From assembly GCF_014333525.1 (NCBI RefSeq), contig NZ_JACSCX010000003.1, positions 186,001 through 250,000 of the forward strand: a DNA stretch of 64,000 nucleotides, written 5' to 3'. The notes below the pieces were generated by a model that did not search any database, was not told the origin of the DNA, and was given only the letters and a program-made list of their open reading frames with translations. Positions 33,766 through 43,639 of the stretch are shown here, piece after piece. The stretch comes from Hymenobacter puniceus. GTDB taxonomy: Bacteria; Bacteroidota; Bacteroidia; Cytophagales; Hymenobacteraceae. Position numbers and translations under genes: made by a program. Within the stretch, counting starts at the first letter, position 1; each line of letters begins with the position of its first letter.

Positions 33766-36381
33766 TCAGTTAGATACGGCACTCACGCGGGATGCCCCGA
33801 TAACGTCTTTCTCAACGTTGCGCGGATTGCCGCTGTACTGGACGATGCTGGCGCCAATGGCATCGGCTTTCAGGGTTTCCGTGACGTTGAGGCGGGCTTT
33901 GCTGATACCGGCCAGGTCTACGTCGGCAATGCGGGTAGGGAAGTCGGCGGCCACAATAGAGCAGGCTCCGGCTGCATCTACATTCAGGTTGCCGGCGCTT
34001 CCTTCCAGAGAGGTGCGGCATTTGCCGGCTAGTTCCAGGTCGAGGTTGTTGAAGGTGCCATTGAGGCGCAGGTCGCTGGCGCCGGCTTGCACCACTTCCA
34101 GGCGGCTGTCGTCGCTGAAGCCTCGCACATCGGCGCGCACAGCTCCGGCCAGGTTGAGCTTGTCGAGGTTGGGCATTTCAATGGTTACCAATACCTTGCT
34201 GTCGTTGGCGCGCCAGTTGGAGCCGAAGTTGATCCGGCCCCGGGGGCGCACCAGCAACTCATCACCTTCCTGGTCAATTTTCAGGTCGCGCAGGTCACGG
34301 GCGGCACCGGCGGCGCTGACCCGAAACGTGCTGCCTTCCCTGATAACCACCCGGTAGCTGCCCATCACGCTCACCGCCCGAAAGCCGTCTTCGGTGTAGG
34401 TCTGGCGGTCGGGGCCATAGAAATCCTCGTTGAGGTTAAAGGAAGCCGCGCCCCCGTAGTTCAGGTTGACATTCACATCGTCATCATCGGAGTCGATATC
34501 AACGTCCATATCGTCGTCGTCGGCCATTTCGTCGTTGCTGGCGTTGTCTTCATCCTCCGAATCGGAAAGGCCCAACTCGTCGGTAGTGCAGTCGAGGCAC
34601 TCCAGGTCGTTGCCGCGCAGCTGAAACTTATGGCGCTCCACGTTGTCGGGCACCCGGCCACCGGCGAAGTTCTCCCCACCAATCCAGTAGGCAGCGTCAT
34701 TGCTGAGGCGGAACGTCCGGTTGCGGGGCAGGCGGATAGTCAGTTCCAGGTCCTGGTCGCGGAAGCGGGCATTGGGCTGGAAGGAATAGTGGTCGTCGAG
34801 CAGCAAAACCGAGTCGCCGCGGGTGCGGACGGTGTAGGCCAGTGAGTTGCCGGCGGTGCGGGCGGCTTCGGTTTCCGAGGTGCCTTTGGCTGATATGCGG
34901 CGCAGCACCTGTACTACCTGGCCGCTGTCGGCGGCAGCCAGCTGCACGCCCACATTCTGGTCACTGTCCCGGTCGAGGTGGCGGGTTTCGAGGCGCAGCA
35001 CCGGGGCTGTGAGGGTTGGGTAGCTGGTGGTCTGCTCTACATCGGCGCTGTACTGAAACTCGCGGCTCTGGCGGGCCACTGCCACTGTAATGCCGATAAC
35101 GCCAAGCAGCCAGAGGCCAAACATCGACCAGCCAACAGTGCGGTTGATGAAGGACCGGCGCACCAGCAAGCCTACGCCCACCAGCAACATTCCCAGCGAA
35201 GGAATGGCAGCAGCCACGTAGCTAGCCAGCCAGGCCCAGGTGGGCTGCTCGTGCAGCAGCTTCAGAAAGCCCGGGTTGCCTATCGTGGGGTTCTGCGACT
35301 CCGGAATCAAGCCCAGCACCACGCCCAGCGTCACGGTGAAGCCCAGAAGCAGGCTGAAGCCGATAACCGACAGCAGCACGCCCGCAAAGATGCGTAAAGC
35401 CGTGCCTACAAAGCTCAATAGTGGATTCAGTGCCCCGGCCAGGTCCTCGAAAAAGGTGCCCAGAGGCCGGCGGTTGCCAGTGGTGGCATCGTAGTCGCGG
35501 GCGTTGCTGGCAATGCCCGACAAGGTCAGGGCGTCGCCGCGCATTCGCATCCGGTCGGCCACCGTTTTGGCCTCCGGCACCGCAATCCACAGAATGATGT
35601 AGAGGATCAGGCCGAAGCCGAAGAACGCACCCAGCAGAAACAGAATCCGCACCAGCGAAACATCCGTGCCCAGGTAGGCTGCTACCCCGGCGGCCACACC
35701 CCCGATTTTGCCGGTATCGGTGTCGCGAAACAGCTGCTTTTCGTTGGCATCAGCTGTTTCGGGTACATCGTAGCGCTTCGGCAATACTATCCAGAGCACC
35801 ACGTACGATACCAGCACCACGCCCGGCAGGAAGCCGATAAAATCGCCGATGACGGGCGAAAACAGGGAGGCCAGCGCCAGCAGCCGCACCCACACTGCAT
35901 TGATGCGGAAGTATTGAGCCAAACCGGCACACACGCCGGCCACTTTGCGGTGGCTCATGTCGCGCACCAACTGGCGGGGTTCCGTGTCGGCAGCGGCAGC
36001 GGTAGCAGCCGCGGCGGCGGCAGGGCCCGTGTAGCTGTTGCCGCCGGCATAAGTGCCCTGTGCCGTGCCGCTGGCTACGGCCCCGGCCAGCAGCTCATCG
36101 TCTTCGTCGGCGTCGTCGGCGCTCTGGAAGTCGCTCACGCGGCCCATTTTAGCGGTCATGGCGTCCACATCTTCCAGCGTAATCACCTGCTTGGTGACGG
36201 AAAGACGGGCGGCAAACAGCTCGGCAATGCGGCTTTCGATGTCGGCCACGATTTCTTCGTGCCCACGGTAGCCACTAAAGTGGGCTTTCACTTCCGCCAG
36301 GTAGCGGCCCAGTACGTCGTAGCCATCCTCTTCGAGGTGGAAGATCATGCCCTGGAGGTTGATGCTGATATTCTTTTTCAT
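33766..36381 (-). CDS. PspC-domain membrane protein with DUF2807 C-terminal domain
   Basis: An 871-aa membrane protein. Residues about 1-75 are a soluble charged region (EEDGYDVLGRYLAEVKAHFS). Two PspC domains follow: one near 135-205 (LVRDMSHRKVAGVCAGLAQY) and one near 215-275 (LFRDTDTGKIGGVAAGVAAY), each with a membrane span. Further spans lie between about 310 and 445 (AGVLLSVIGFSLLLGFTVTL; MLLVGVGLLVRRS; FGLWLLGVIGITVAVA). The last 220 residues contain GGAASFNLNEDFYGPDRQTY and FRAVSVMGSYRVVIREGSTF, the head of a DUF2807 beta-solenoid, preceded by an acidic Asp/Glu patch. PspC links to envelope stress sensing; DUF2807 is of unknown use. It lies 57 bases after padR. Confidence 0.85.
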   Translation of the reverse strand: MKKNISINLQGMIFHLEEDGYDVLGRYLAEVKAHFSGYRGHEEIVADIESRIAELFAARLSVTKQVITLEDVDAMTAKMGRVSDFQSADDADEDDELLAGAVASGTAQGTYAGGNSYTGPAAAAAATAAAADTEPRQLVRDMSHRKVAGVCAGLAQYFRINAVWVRLLALASLFSPVIGDFIGFLPGVVLVSYVVLWIVLPKRYDVPETADANEKQLFRDTDTGKIGGVAAGVAAYLGTDVSLVRILFLLGAFFGFGLILYIILWIAVPEAKTVADRMRMRGDALTLSGIASNARDYDATTGNRRPLGTFFEDLAGALNPLLSFVGTALRIFAGVLLSVIGFSLLLGFTVTLGVVLGLIPESQNPTIGNPGFLKLLHEQPTWAWLASYVAAAIPSLGMLLVGVGLLVRRSFINRTVGWSMFGLWLLGVIGITVAVARQSREFQYSADVEQTTSYPTLTAPVLRLETRHLDRDSDQNVGVQLAAADSGQVVQVLRRISAKGTSETEAARTAGNSLAYTVRTRGDSVLLLDDHYSFQPNARFRDQDLELTIRLPRNRTFRLSNDAAYWIGGENFAGGRVPDNVERHKFQLRGNDLECLDCTTDELGLSDSEDEDNASNDEMADDDDMDVDIDSDDDDVNVNLNYGGAASFNLNEDFYGPDRQTYTEDGFRAVSVMGSYRVVIREGSTFRVSAAGAARDLRDLKIDQEGDELLVRPRGRINFGSNWRANDSKVLVTIEMPNLDKLNLAGAVRADVRGFSDDSRLEVVQAGASDLRLNGTFNNLDLELAGKCRTSLEGSAGNLNVDAAGACSIVAADFPTRIADVDLAGISKARLNVTETLKADAIGASIVQYSGNPRNVEKDVIGASRVSAVSN

Positions 36382-36438
36382 CTCAGTTGCTGCAACTAGT
36401 CGGAAAAAAATCGGGAGGAGAAGGAAAGGAACCGGGGC

Positions 36439-36804
36439 CTACAGTAGGACCGGCAGTTCGGGGCTCCCGGTGGCGGAAGGCTTGGTGCGAATGATGCGAA
36501 TGGACTCTTCGACTTCCTCCCACGTGAGGCGGAGCTGGTGGAGAAACTCCGTGCCGCCTTCGGTGAGGGTGTAGTACTTGCGAGGTGGGCCACTCGTGGA
36601 TTCCTTCCAGGTGTAATCCAGAAGGCCAGCATTCTTGAGGCGCGTGAGCAGCGGGTAGAGGGTTCCCTCGACCACAATCATGCGGGCCTGGGTTAGCTCT
36701 TCGAGCATGTCTGACGCATACACCTCGCCGCGGGCGATGATTTCCAGAATGCAGAACTCCAGGATGCCCTTCCGCATCTGCACTTGGGTGTTCTCTACTT
36801 TCAT
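36439..36804 (-). CDS. PadR-family transcriptional regulator
   Basis: A 121-aa repressor. It has the PadR winged-helix pattern: MRKGILEFCILEIIARGEVY, ASDMLEELTQARMIVVEGTL, YPLLTRLKNAGLLDYTWKES and GPPRKYYTLTEGGTEFLHQL. The C-terminal helix expected for dimerisation is short here. The ATG at 36804 is chosen over an earlier in-frame ATG because it begins just before the conserved core and lies about 33 bases after the -7 box. It heads a padR-PspC unit, as in many Bacteroidota, and a palindrome over its promoter suggests it represses itself. Confidence 0.92.
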   Translation of the reverse strand: MKVENTQVQMRKGILEFCILEIIARGEVYASDMLEELTQARMIVVEGTLYPLLTRLKNAGLLDYTWKESTSGPPRKYYTLTEGGTEFLHQLRLTWEEVEESIRIIRTKPSATGSPELPVLL

Positions 36805-36837
36805 GGGCTTGCGATGGTAGATCGGTGAAGAATGAGT

Positions 36838-36868
36838 CAAAGATAGTAAAAGGTACTATGTAACACAA
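36838..36868 (-). promoter_or_regulatory. padR promoter with overlapping palindromic operator
   Basis: On the minus strand a -33 TTG (36866-36868), a 20-base spacer and a -7 box TATCTTTG (36838-36845) fit the Bacteroidota consensus exactly. The palindrome ATAGTA-N5-TACTAT (36843-36859) overlaps the -7 box and fills much of the spacer. A second AGTACCTT copy lies just upstream (two copies 17 bases apart). Binding here would block transcription, so autoregulation by PadR is inferred. Confidence 0.65.
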
Positions 36869-37219
36869 GGTACTGTCGAAAATATTTTTTGGTTGCACAT
36901 TTCGGGCAAAAAAAACGTGGGATGCCAGCGCCTGCCCATACAGCTACCGTCGGCACCAGTACTTCAGGTACAGCTGCGCTGCCGCCGAAAAGCGGATAGA
37001 GCGGCTTATGCGCCTGTTGGCGGTATTCTACTGGGTATGGGGCAGTGCCGGGCGCTGAATCCGGAGGAGAGCAGCTGGCGTAAGTGCCGGAATCCGGGTC
37101 TGCCGAAAGATGCTGGCAGCGGCCACGAGGTATAGTTTCCGAAGCCCATGAAGCCACGACGCACTATTAGTTAGTACCTTGCGTTGTGAATCGGATTAGC
37201 CGTTTTTAGCTTGTTTTCT
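36869..37219. other. gene-free region between padR and the PorV-family gene
   Basis: Apart from the padR promoter at its left edge, this stretch holds no convincing gene. The right end should hold the promoter of the PorV-family gene; TTAGTACCTTGCG near 37175 is a weak -7 candidate. Confidence 0.5.
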
Positions 37220-38326
37220 ATGTCGCACGTTTTCCGTATTACTTCTCTGCTAGTGGTAGTTAGTGGAGTATTGGCTCTCACTCCGCAGCAGGCCGCCGCC
37301 CAGGATACCACGCCCAAGTACAGCAACGAATTCCTCAATATTGGGGTGGGGGGGCGTGCGCTGGGTATGGGCAAAGTGCAGGTAAGCCTGGCCAACGATG
37401 CCACAGCCGGCTACTGGAACCCGGCGGGCCTGCTCGATCAGAAAACCAAGTACGATGCCGTGCTCATGCACTCTGAGCTGTTCTCGGGCATCGTGAAAAA
37501 CGACTATGGCGCCTTCTCTATGCCTCTCGACGACAAAAGCGCCATTGGCGTGAGCGTGGTGCGGCTGGGCGTTGATGATATTGCCGACACCCGTGACCTT
37601 ATTAATGAGTACGGCTATATCCAGTACGACCGAATCCGGTATTTCTCGGTGGCCGACTATGCCCTGATGCTGTCGTACGCGCGGCGCCTTGGCAACATCG
37701 AGGGCCTAAAAGTGGGAGCCAACGCCAAGGTCATCTACCGCAACATCGGCGAGTTTGCCAATGCCTGGGGCTTTGGCATCGACGCCGGTGTGCAGTACGA
37801 CAAAGGCAACTGGCGTCTCGGCCTCATGGCCCGCGACATCACCACCACCGTCAACGCCTGGTCTATCAACTCCGATAAGCTACGCCCCATAGCCGGCGAC
37901 TCCACTGGTAGCAGCGTGCCCAAAGGCAGCACCGAAGTAACCTTGCCCCGCTTTGTGCTGGGTGTAGGCCGCTTGGTGCAGCTGCCCGGCGAGTTCACGG
38001 CCCTGGCCGCCGTCGACATCGACCTGACGACCGATGGACAGCGCAACACGTTGGTGTCAAGTGGGCTGGTGAGCGTCGATCCGCGCGCCGGTCTGGAAAT
38101 TGGCTACAAAAACCTGGTGTTCCTGCGCGGTGGGGTTAGCAACGTGCAAAAAATAAAGGCCTTCACTGGCTCCGAGGAGTGGAAAGTACAGCCTAGCCTG
38201 GGCGTTGGGGTGGCCCTTAGTGGGTTGCGCTTGGATGTGGCGCTTTCGCAGCTGGCCATCGAGAAGCTGGCTGGCCGCACCCAGACCAACAACATCATCG
38301 TTTCGCTGGGCTACGGCATCAAATAA
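37220..38326 (+). CDS. PorV/PorQ-family outer-membrane protein (PorV2-like)
   Basis: A 368-aa outer-membrane barrel with signal peptide (MSHVFRITSLLVVVSGVLAL to AAAQ). The N-terminal stretch EFLNIGVGGRALGMGKVQVS, followed by LANDATAGYWNPAGLL, is the PorV/PorQ family pattern. The rest alternates strand-like segments (YDAVLMHSELFSGIVKNDYG, LMLSYARRLGNIEGLKVGAN) ending in NNIIVSLGYGIK. It lies next to the PorU-like gene, 78 bases upstream of its ATG, as PorV does with PorU in T9SS. It is more like the second-type homologues than true PorV. The ATG at 37220 replaces a TTG nine bases upstream. Confidence 0.85.
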   Translation: MSHVFRITSLLVVVSGVLALTPQQAAAQDTTPKYSNEFLNIGVGGRALGMGKVQVSLANDATAGYWNPAGLLDQKTKYDAVLMHSELFSGIVKNDYGAFSMPLDDKSAIGVSVVRLGVDDIADTRDLINEYGYIQYDRIRYFSVADYALMLSYARRLGNIEGLKVGANAKVIYRNIGEFANAWGFGIDAGVQYDKGNWRLGLMARDITTTVNAWSINSDKLRPIAGDSTGSSVPKGSTEVTLPRFVLGVGRLVQLPGEFTALAAVDIDLTTDGQRNTLVSSGLVSVDPRAGLEIGYKNLVFLRGGVSNVQKIKAFTGSEEWKVQPSLGVGVALSGLRLDVALSQLAIEKLAGRTQTNNIIVSLGYGIK

Positions 38327-38404
38327 GACCGAAAGCGGAACCTATTGCCGCGCCATGCGAGTTGGCGCGGCACGCTCTTCTCCTTACGCTTCTACCTCTA
38401 TCAT

Positions 38405-41400
38405 ATGACACAACCTTACCGACTTCGCTACCTGCTGGGCTGGTGTTTCCTGTTGCTGGGCTTGCTGACCGCCGGTTCTGCTTCGGCCCAGACGCTCTAC
38501 GGCAACGAGTGGATCGTTCCGAGCCAGCAGTATTATAAGATCAAGATTCTCAAAGACGGCCTCTACCGCCTCGATCAGCAGTATCTGGCGCAGGCTGGCA
38601 TCAGCGGCGTGAATCCGCAGCGGGTACAGCTCTGGCGGCGCGGCCGCGAAGTGGCCATCTTCGGTGGCGGCAACCAGGCCACGCTCGACGCCACCACCTA
38701 CTTCGAGTTCTACGGCCAGCGCAACGACGGCAAGCTCGACCAGCGCCTCTACAAAGGTGGTGCGGCCACCCAGCCCCACGACCTCTATAGCCTCTACACC
38801 GATACTGCCGCTTACTTTCTCACGTGGTCGGCTACGGCCAATGGACTACGGATGGCCCAGCCGGCCGTAGCGCCCACAGCCGCGGCACAGCCGTACCGGA
38901 TGCGCCGTGAAACCGAAATGTTTGTATCCTCTTTTGCACACGTAGATGACAATGCAGTTATCTACCAGCCCTGGGGCGAATCGGGAGAGGGGTGGCTTTC
39001 AGCATCATTCGGGGGAACATTTCGAGGAGAGTCCACTAATGCTACTGCCTTAACTGACTCAATCTGGAGCCGTAGTGCGAACGGCCCTGTGCCCATGATG
39101 GAGGTAATGTTGGTTGGGGGATGGCCGGGGCAGCGGTCTGTGGACGTTTCGGTATACCTGCCGGGCAGCAACAACATGCGGCTATTGTCCACCACCTTGG
39201 TGACTAATTACAATAAGTATCGCTTACGGTTGCCGCTACAATCCACAGATATTGATGCCAACGGTAATGTGAAAGTGTTTTTTAGCATTACGGGTCGGCC
39301 GCCGGCCGCCAATGGCAACAAGTTTCGGGTGGCGTATGCCCGCTACACATATGCACAAACCAACCGCTGGTTTGCCGGCCGCCCACAAATTGCGTTTTCC
39401 AACGATTCGACGTTGGCCGGGCCAGCCTATTATGCCCTGGATTCTATTCCAGCAACAGTTGTTGGTTTCGACATCACCGACCCTTACAATGTGCAACGGA
39501 TTGTTGGCTCTGCGCTGGGTGGTCAGCGCCGGGGATATGTATTTCCGGAGGCCAACAACCGTACTCGAAATATGGTGCTGGCTGATGAAGCGGTAGCTTC
39601 CGTGCCTCGTCCTGCAACACGCATACGCTTTCGTCCGCTGAATGCCACTGCCACTAACTTTTTGATAATAAGCCACCAGCTGCTCATGCGGCCAGTAGGC
39701 GGCATAAACGCTGTGCGCGACTATGCCACTTACCGCGCCTCTACGGCCGGCGGCCGATATGATACGGTGGTGGTAACCTCGCAGCAGCTCTACGACCAGT
39801 TTCACTACGGTGAGAAGTCAGTCGGAGCTATGCGCAACTACGTGCGCTGGGAGCTGGCCAATTCACCTGCCAGCCAAACCAATTATCTGTTGCTGCTGGG
39901 CAAGGGCCTGATGGTAGGCGAATACAGCCGCAGTTCGTTGCCGCCCGCCAGCGACCTGATTCCCGGATCTACGCGCAGCGCCTCCGACAACTTTCTGTCG
40001 GCCGACTGGGAAAACAACAACTACATTGCCCGCATGCCTACTGGGCGTGTGTCTGCAGCTACTTCTACGGAAGTCCTGAATTACTTGAACAAGCTGAAAG
40101 CGCACGAGGCGCTGCCCGCCGAACCCTGGCGCAAAAACGTTGTACACTTGGCCGGGGGACAGAGTTCAAACGAGCGTATGTTGTTCGAAGAGTATATAGA
40201 TAGATACAAGCGCTTTGTAGAACGTCCTCTGTTTGGGGGGAAGGTGGTGAAAACCTACCGCCGCTCCGACTCGCAGGGAGGAAATTTGCCAGTCAGCATC
40301 ACCTTAGCACCTGAAATCAATAATGGGGTGTCGTTGGTGACATATTTTGGCCACGGCACGGCTCTAGACTTCGATTTGCAGTTTGGTGACCCCACCGACC
40401 CGAGCAAGGGCTACAATAACCCCGGTAAGTATCCGGTGTTTCTAATCAGTGGCTGCTCTGCCAATGCGGTGTTCAGTCTGCTCGGCGGTGCCCGTACGCT
40501 GTCGGAAAACTGGATTTTCTCTGACAATAAAGGCGCGATAGGCTTCCTGGCCGGCTCCGATCTTGGTTTTCCGCAGAACCTGGATGCGTTTACTACCCAT
40601 TTCTACCAGGCTGCCTTCAACGACCCCAATTTTTACGGCAAACCCGTTCCGGTTATTCAAGCAGAGGCTACTCGCCGGATGCTGGCGCAGTTCAACCTTC
40701 CCTCTACAATTTCGCAGTCATTGATGAATATCTGGCTTGGCGACCCGGCTCTGCGCTTCTTCGCGCCCGATAAGCCAGACTTCATTGCTAATCAGCCCGG
40801 CGACGTGCAGGTGCAGCCCAATGGTGCTGGTCCGCTACAAGCTTCGGCCACCAGCCTCAAGGTGGTTGTGAATGTGAAAAACCCCGGCAAAATCACGACC
40901 GATCCGCTGGACGTGCGTATTACGCGGCGCTATCCTACCACCAGCGCCGGCACCCGTGCCCCCGACGTGTACACTTATACGGTACGCCAGGCCTGGCGCG
41001 ATACCACCTACGCTTTCGTGCTGCCTAATGCCGGCAACGTGTTCGGCGAAAACTGCTTTCAGGTAGAGCTGGACTACCAGCAGCGCATTGCGGAGCTGCT
41101 GGAAACCAACAACAGCGGACAGGCTTGCTTCAATTTCCTGCAGGGCGGCGTCACGACGCTGTGGCCCCCGGAGTTTGCCATTGTGCCTGCTACCAACCTG
41201 CGCTTGGTAGGCCAGACCAACGACCCGCGCGGCACCTCGCGGGCCTATGAAATGGAGCTTGATACTGTACCTACCTTCAATAGTTCCCTCAAGCAAACCC
41301 GCACTGTAACCACCACCCTGGTGCCTGACTGGCGCCCCACGCTGCCCGCCCTCGCTGGCCGCGACAGTGTGGTGTGGTACTGGCGCCTGCGCTTCCAAAC

Positions 41401-43552
41401 GCCTGACCCGACCCTCAACGAAAATCCGGAGTGGGCTACCAGCTCGTTCCGCGTGATTCCGGCCACCCCAGGTGGCTGGTCGCAGAGCCACCATGGCCAG
41501 TTCAAACGCAACCAGCTGGCCCGTATAAATAACGTTGCTCCTTCTGGGCGTTGGGAGTTTGCCGATGCCACAACGCAGCCTGTTGGCTTGATTACGCGCG
41601 GCGGCGGCGACGGCAGTACGCCTACGTTCAATCCGGTGACGGACGGAATCACGGCGGCCTCTTTGCCTTTTGTTGGCAACTGCGCGGTCATTCAGCCCAA
41701 TATTATGGTGGCTGTGTTCAGTGGCCGCACGCTGCGGCCCGTGCGCAACGTGGGCGGCGGCGCCTACGACTCGTGTGGCCAGGGTGATCTGCGCTTCTAC
41801 CACTTCGCCAGCGCTGGCACCGCCTCTGACAATATCAACACACCTGCCCGGCAGGCCCAGCTGCAGGCCTTGCTTACCAATGTGCGGCCCGGCGACTATA
41901 TCGCGCTGCTATCGATGAACAAGGTGAACTTCTCGGCTTTCCCTGCTTCGCTGAAAGCGATACTCACCAGCCTCGGCGCCACCCGTATCAACAGCCTGCA
42001 GGATGGCGACCCGTACGCTCTGCTGGTCCAGAAAGGCCCCAACGCCCGCCCAGTGCAGGAAGTAACCGCCGATCCCACCAGCTCCACCCCGCGCGCCAGC
42101 CAGGTGGTCACTCTCAATGGCCAGATTGGTACCCGTAGCGGTAGCGGCACAGTATCGTCTACCCGTATCGGCCCGGCCCAGGAGTGGCAGACGCTCTACC
42201 ACACCGTGCGCCTGCCTGAGGCCTCCGACAGCTACACGTTGCAGCTAGTGGGCATTGATACGCTGAACGTGGAGCGCCTGCTCAATCCGAGCGTTACAAA
42301 CCGCAGTTTGGCGCTGGCCGGTATCTCGGCCCGGCAGTATCCGTACCTGAAGCTGGTACTGACCCTACGCGACACTGTGAATCGCACGGCACCGCAGCTG
42401 GAACAGTGGCTGGTGACCTATCAGGGTGTGCCCGAAGGCATCGTGCGCCGCGACCTGGCCACCCCTGCCACGGTGTACGACGCAGCTACTCTGGCCCGGC
42501 AAGCCGCCGAAACCGGCAGCGTAACGGTACCTGTGGTATTTGAAAACGTGTCGTCTATAAACTTCAGTGGCCCTCTCAAAGCCCGCATCACACTCAGCAA
42601 CGGCGGAAACACTCGCACTGAGCTGCTAAACGTGCCTGGTGGGCCACTGGCGGCCAATTCACAGGTTCGCTTCAACGCCAGTATGAACATAGTAGGTCTC
42701 GACGGCTCCATTAGCGGTAATGTGGTAGTGAACCCGCGCCCGAATGCTGTACCGGAACTGTACTTTTTCAACAACGAACTGCTGCTGCCTGCTTTCCAGG
42801 TGGATGACCGCAACACGCCGCCCGTACTGGACGTGGCTTTTGATGGCCGCCGGATTCTGAATGGGGAAATTGTGTCGCCGACGCCTATTATTCGGGTGCA
42901 GCTCAAGGATGACGACCGGCTGCGCCGCATCCAGAACGCCAACAACTTCGATGTGCTGCTGACCGCGCCCGGCCAGACCACGGCCACGCGCCTCGACCTG
43001 AACGGCTCCAACGTCATCTTTGAATCTGACTCAACGCGGGGCTTGGCAGTGCTGACGCTGGATATGGGCAAAACCCAGGCGCTGGCCGACGGCATCTACA
43101 CGCTGGAAGTGCAGGGCCGCGACGCTACCAACAAGCCCGCTGGCTCCGAGCCCTACCGCGTGACGTTTGAAGTAGTGAATGCCTCTACCATCACCAACGT
43201 CTTCCCGTATCCGAACCCCGTCACCAGCAAAGCGCAGTTCGTGTTTACGCTTACCGGCGCCGAGCTGCCGCGGGACATGAAAATTCAGATCCTGACCCTC
43301 ACGGGCCGCGTGGTAAAGGAAATTATGATGGAGGACATCACGGCCAAAGGGCCGCTGCGCATCGGCAACAACATCACGGGCTACGCCTGGGATGGTACCG
43401 ATACCTACGGCGACCGGCTGGCCAACGGCACCTACCTGTACCGCGTCATCCTTGATGACCCGACCAGCAAGTTCAGCCGCCGCGCCACCAGCGCCGAAGC
43501 CGACCGCCGGGCCTTCAAAAACGACTGGGGCAAAATTGTCCTGATTCGCTAA
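38405..43552 (+). CDS. PorU-like gingipain-family (C25) T9SS peptidase, PorU2 type
   Basis: A 1715-aa exported protein with a signal sequence (LGWCFLLLGLLTAGSASAQ). PorU removes C-terminal sorting signals from T9SS cargo at the surface. The C25 peptidase core is clear: catalytic His650 in TYFGHGTALDF and Cys684 in LISGCSANAVF, 34 apart as in gingipains. After it come several beta domains, including a CARDB-like region (VQPNGAGPLQASATSLKVVV). The end carries an FlgD-like/T9SS C-terminal domain (VFPYPNPVTSKAQFVFTLTG, FAWDGTD-type segment YAWDGTDTYGDRLANGTYLY). It is much longer than PorU of Porphyromonas (about 1158 aa) and is probably the PorU2 type. Whether it cleaves cargo is unproven. Confidence 0.85.
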   Translation: MTQPYRLRYLLGWCFLLLGLLTAGSASAQTLYGNEWIVPSQQYYKIKILKDGLYRLDQQYLAQAGISGVNPQRVQLWRRGREVAIFGGGNQATLDATTYFEFYGQRNDGKLDQRLYKGGAATQPHDLYSLYTDTAAYFLTWSATANGLRMAQPAVAPTAAAQPYRMRRETEMFVSSFAHVDDNAVIYQPWGESGEGWLSASFGGTFRGESTNATALTDSIWSRSANGPVPMMEVMLVGGWPGQRSVDVSVYLPGSNNMRLLSTTLVTNYNKYRLRLPLQSTDIDANGNVKVFFSITGRPPAANGNKFRVAYARYTYAQTNRWFAGRPQIAFSNDSTLAGPAYYALDSIPATVVGFDITDPYNVQRIVGSALGGQRRGYVFPEANNRTRNMVLADEAVASVPRPATRIRFRPLNATATNFLIISHQLLMRPVGGINAVRDYATYRASTAGGRYDTVVVTSQQLYDQFHYGEKSVGAMRNYVRWELANSPASQTNYLLLLGKGLMVGEYSRSSLPPASDLIPGSTRSASDNFLSADWENNNYIARMPTGRVSAATSTEVLNYLNKLKAHEALPAEPWRKNVVHLAGGQSSNERMLFEEYIDRYKRFVERPLFGGKVVKTYRRSDSQGGNLPVSITLAPEINNGVSLVTYFGHGTALDFDLQFGDPTDPSKGYNNPGKYPVFLISGCSANAVFSLLGGARTLSENWIFSDNKGAIGFLAGSDLGFPQNLDAFTTHFYQAAFNDPNFYGKPVPVIQAEATRRMLAQFNLPSTISQSLMNIWLGDPALRFFAPDKPDFIANQPGDVQVQPNGAGPLQASATSLKVVVNVKNPGKITTDPLDVRITRRYPTTSAGTRAPDVYTYTVRQAWRDTTYAFVLPNAGNVFGENCFQVELDYQQRIAELLETNNSGQACFNFLQGGVTTLWPPEFAIVPATNLRLVGQTNDPRGTSRAYEMELDTVPTFNSSLKQTRTVTTTLVPDWRPTLPALAGRDSVVWYWRLRFQTPDPTLNENPEWATSSFRVIPATPGGWSQSHHGQFKRNQLARINNVAPSGRWEFADATTQPVGLITRGGGDGSTPTFNPVTDGITAASLPFVGNCAVIQPNIMVAVFSGRTLRPVRNVGGGAYDSCGQGDLRFYHFASAGTASDNINTPARQAQLQALLTNVRPGDYIALLSMNKVNFSAFPASLKAILTSLGATRINSLQDGDPYALLVQKGPNARPVQEVTADPTSSTPRASQVVTLNGQIGTRSGSGTVSSTRIGPAQEWQTLYHTVRLPEASDSYTLQLVGIDTLNVERLLNPSVTNRSLALAGISARQYPYLKLVLTLRDTVNRTAPQLEQWLVTYQGVPEGIVRRDLATPATVYDAATLARQAAETGSVTVPVVFENVSSINFSGPLKARITLSNGGNTRTELLNVPGGPLAANSQVRFNASMNIVGLDGSISGNVVVNPRPNAVPELYFFNNELLLPAFQVDDRNTPPVLDVAFDGRRILNGEIVSPTPIIRVQLKDDDRLRRIQNANNFDVLLTAPGQTTATRLDLNGSNVIFESDSTRGLAVLTLDMGKTQALADGIYTLEVQGRDATNKPAGSEPYRVTFEVVNASTITNVFPYPNPVTSKAQFVFTLTGAELPRDMKIQILTLTGRVVKEIMMEDITAKGPLRIGNNITGYAWDGTDTYGDRLANGTYLYRVILDDPTSKFSRRATSAEADRRAFKNDWGKIVLIR

Positions 43553-43578
43553 GCGGCAAATGATACGCAATGCCTACC

Positions 43579-43610
43579 AAAAAGGGCCGCCAATTTTGGC
43601 GGCCCTTTTT
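43579..43610. terminator. bidirectional terminator between the PorU-like gene and folA
   Basis: A perfect 15-bp stem AAAAAGGGCCGCCAA with a 2-base loop plus flanking T and A runs lies between convergent genes. Confidence 0.9.
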
Positions 43611-43639
43611 ATATGTACAGGATGCTAGTTGACACTTAC

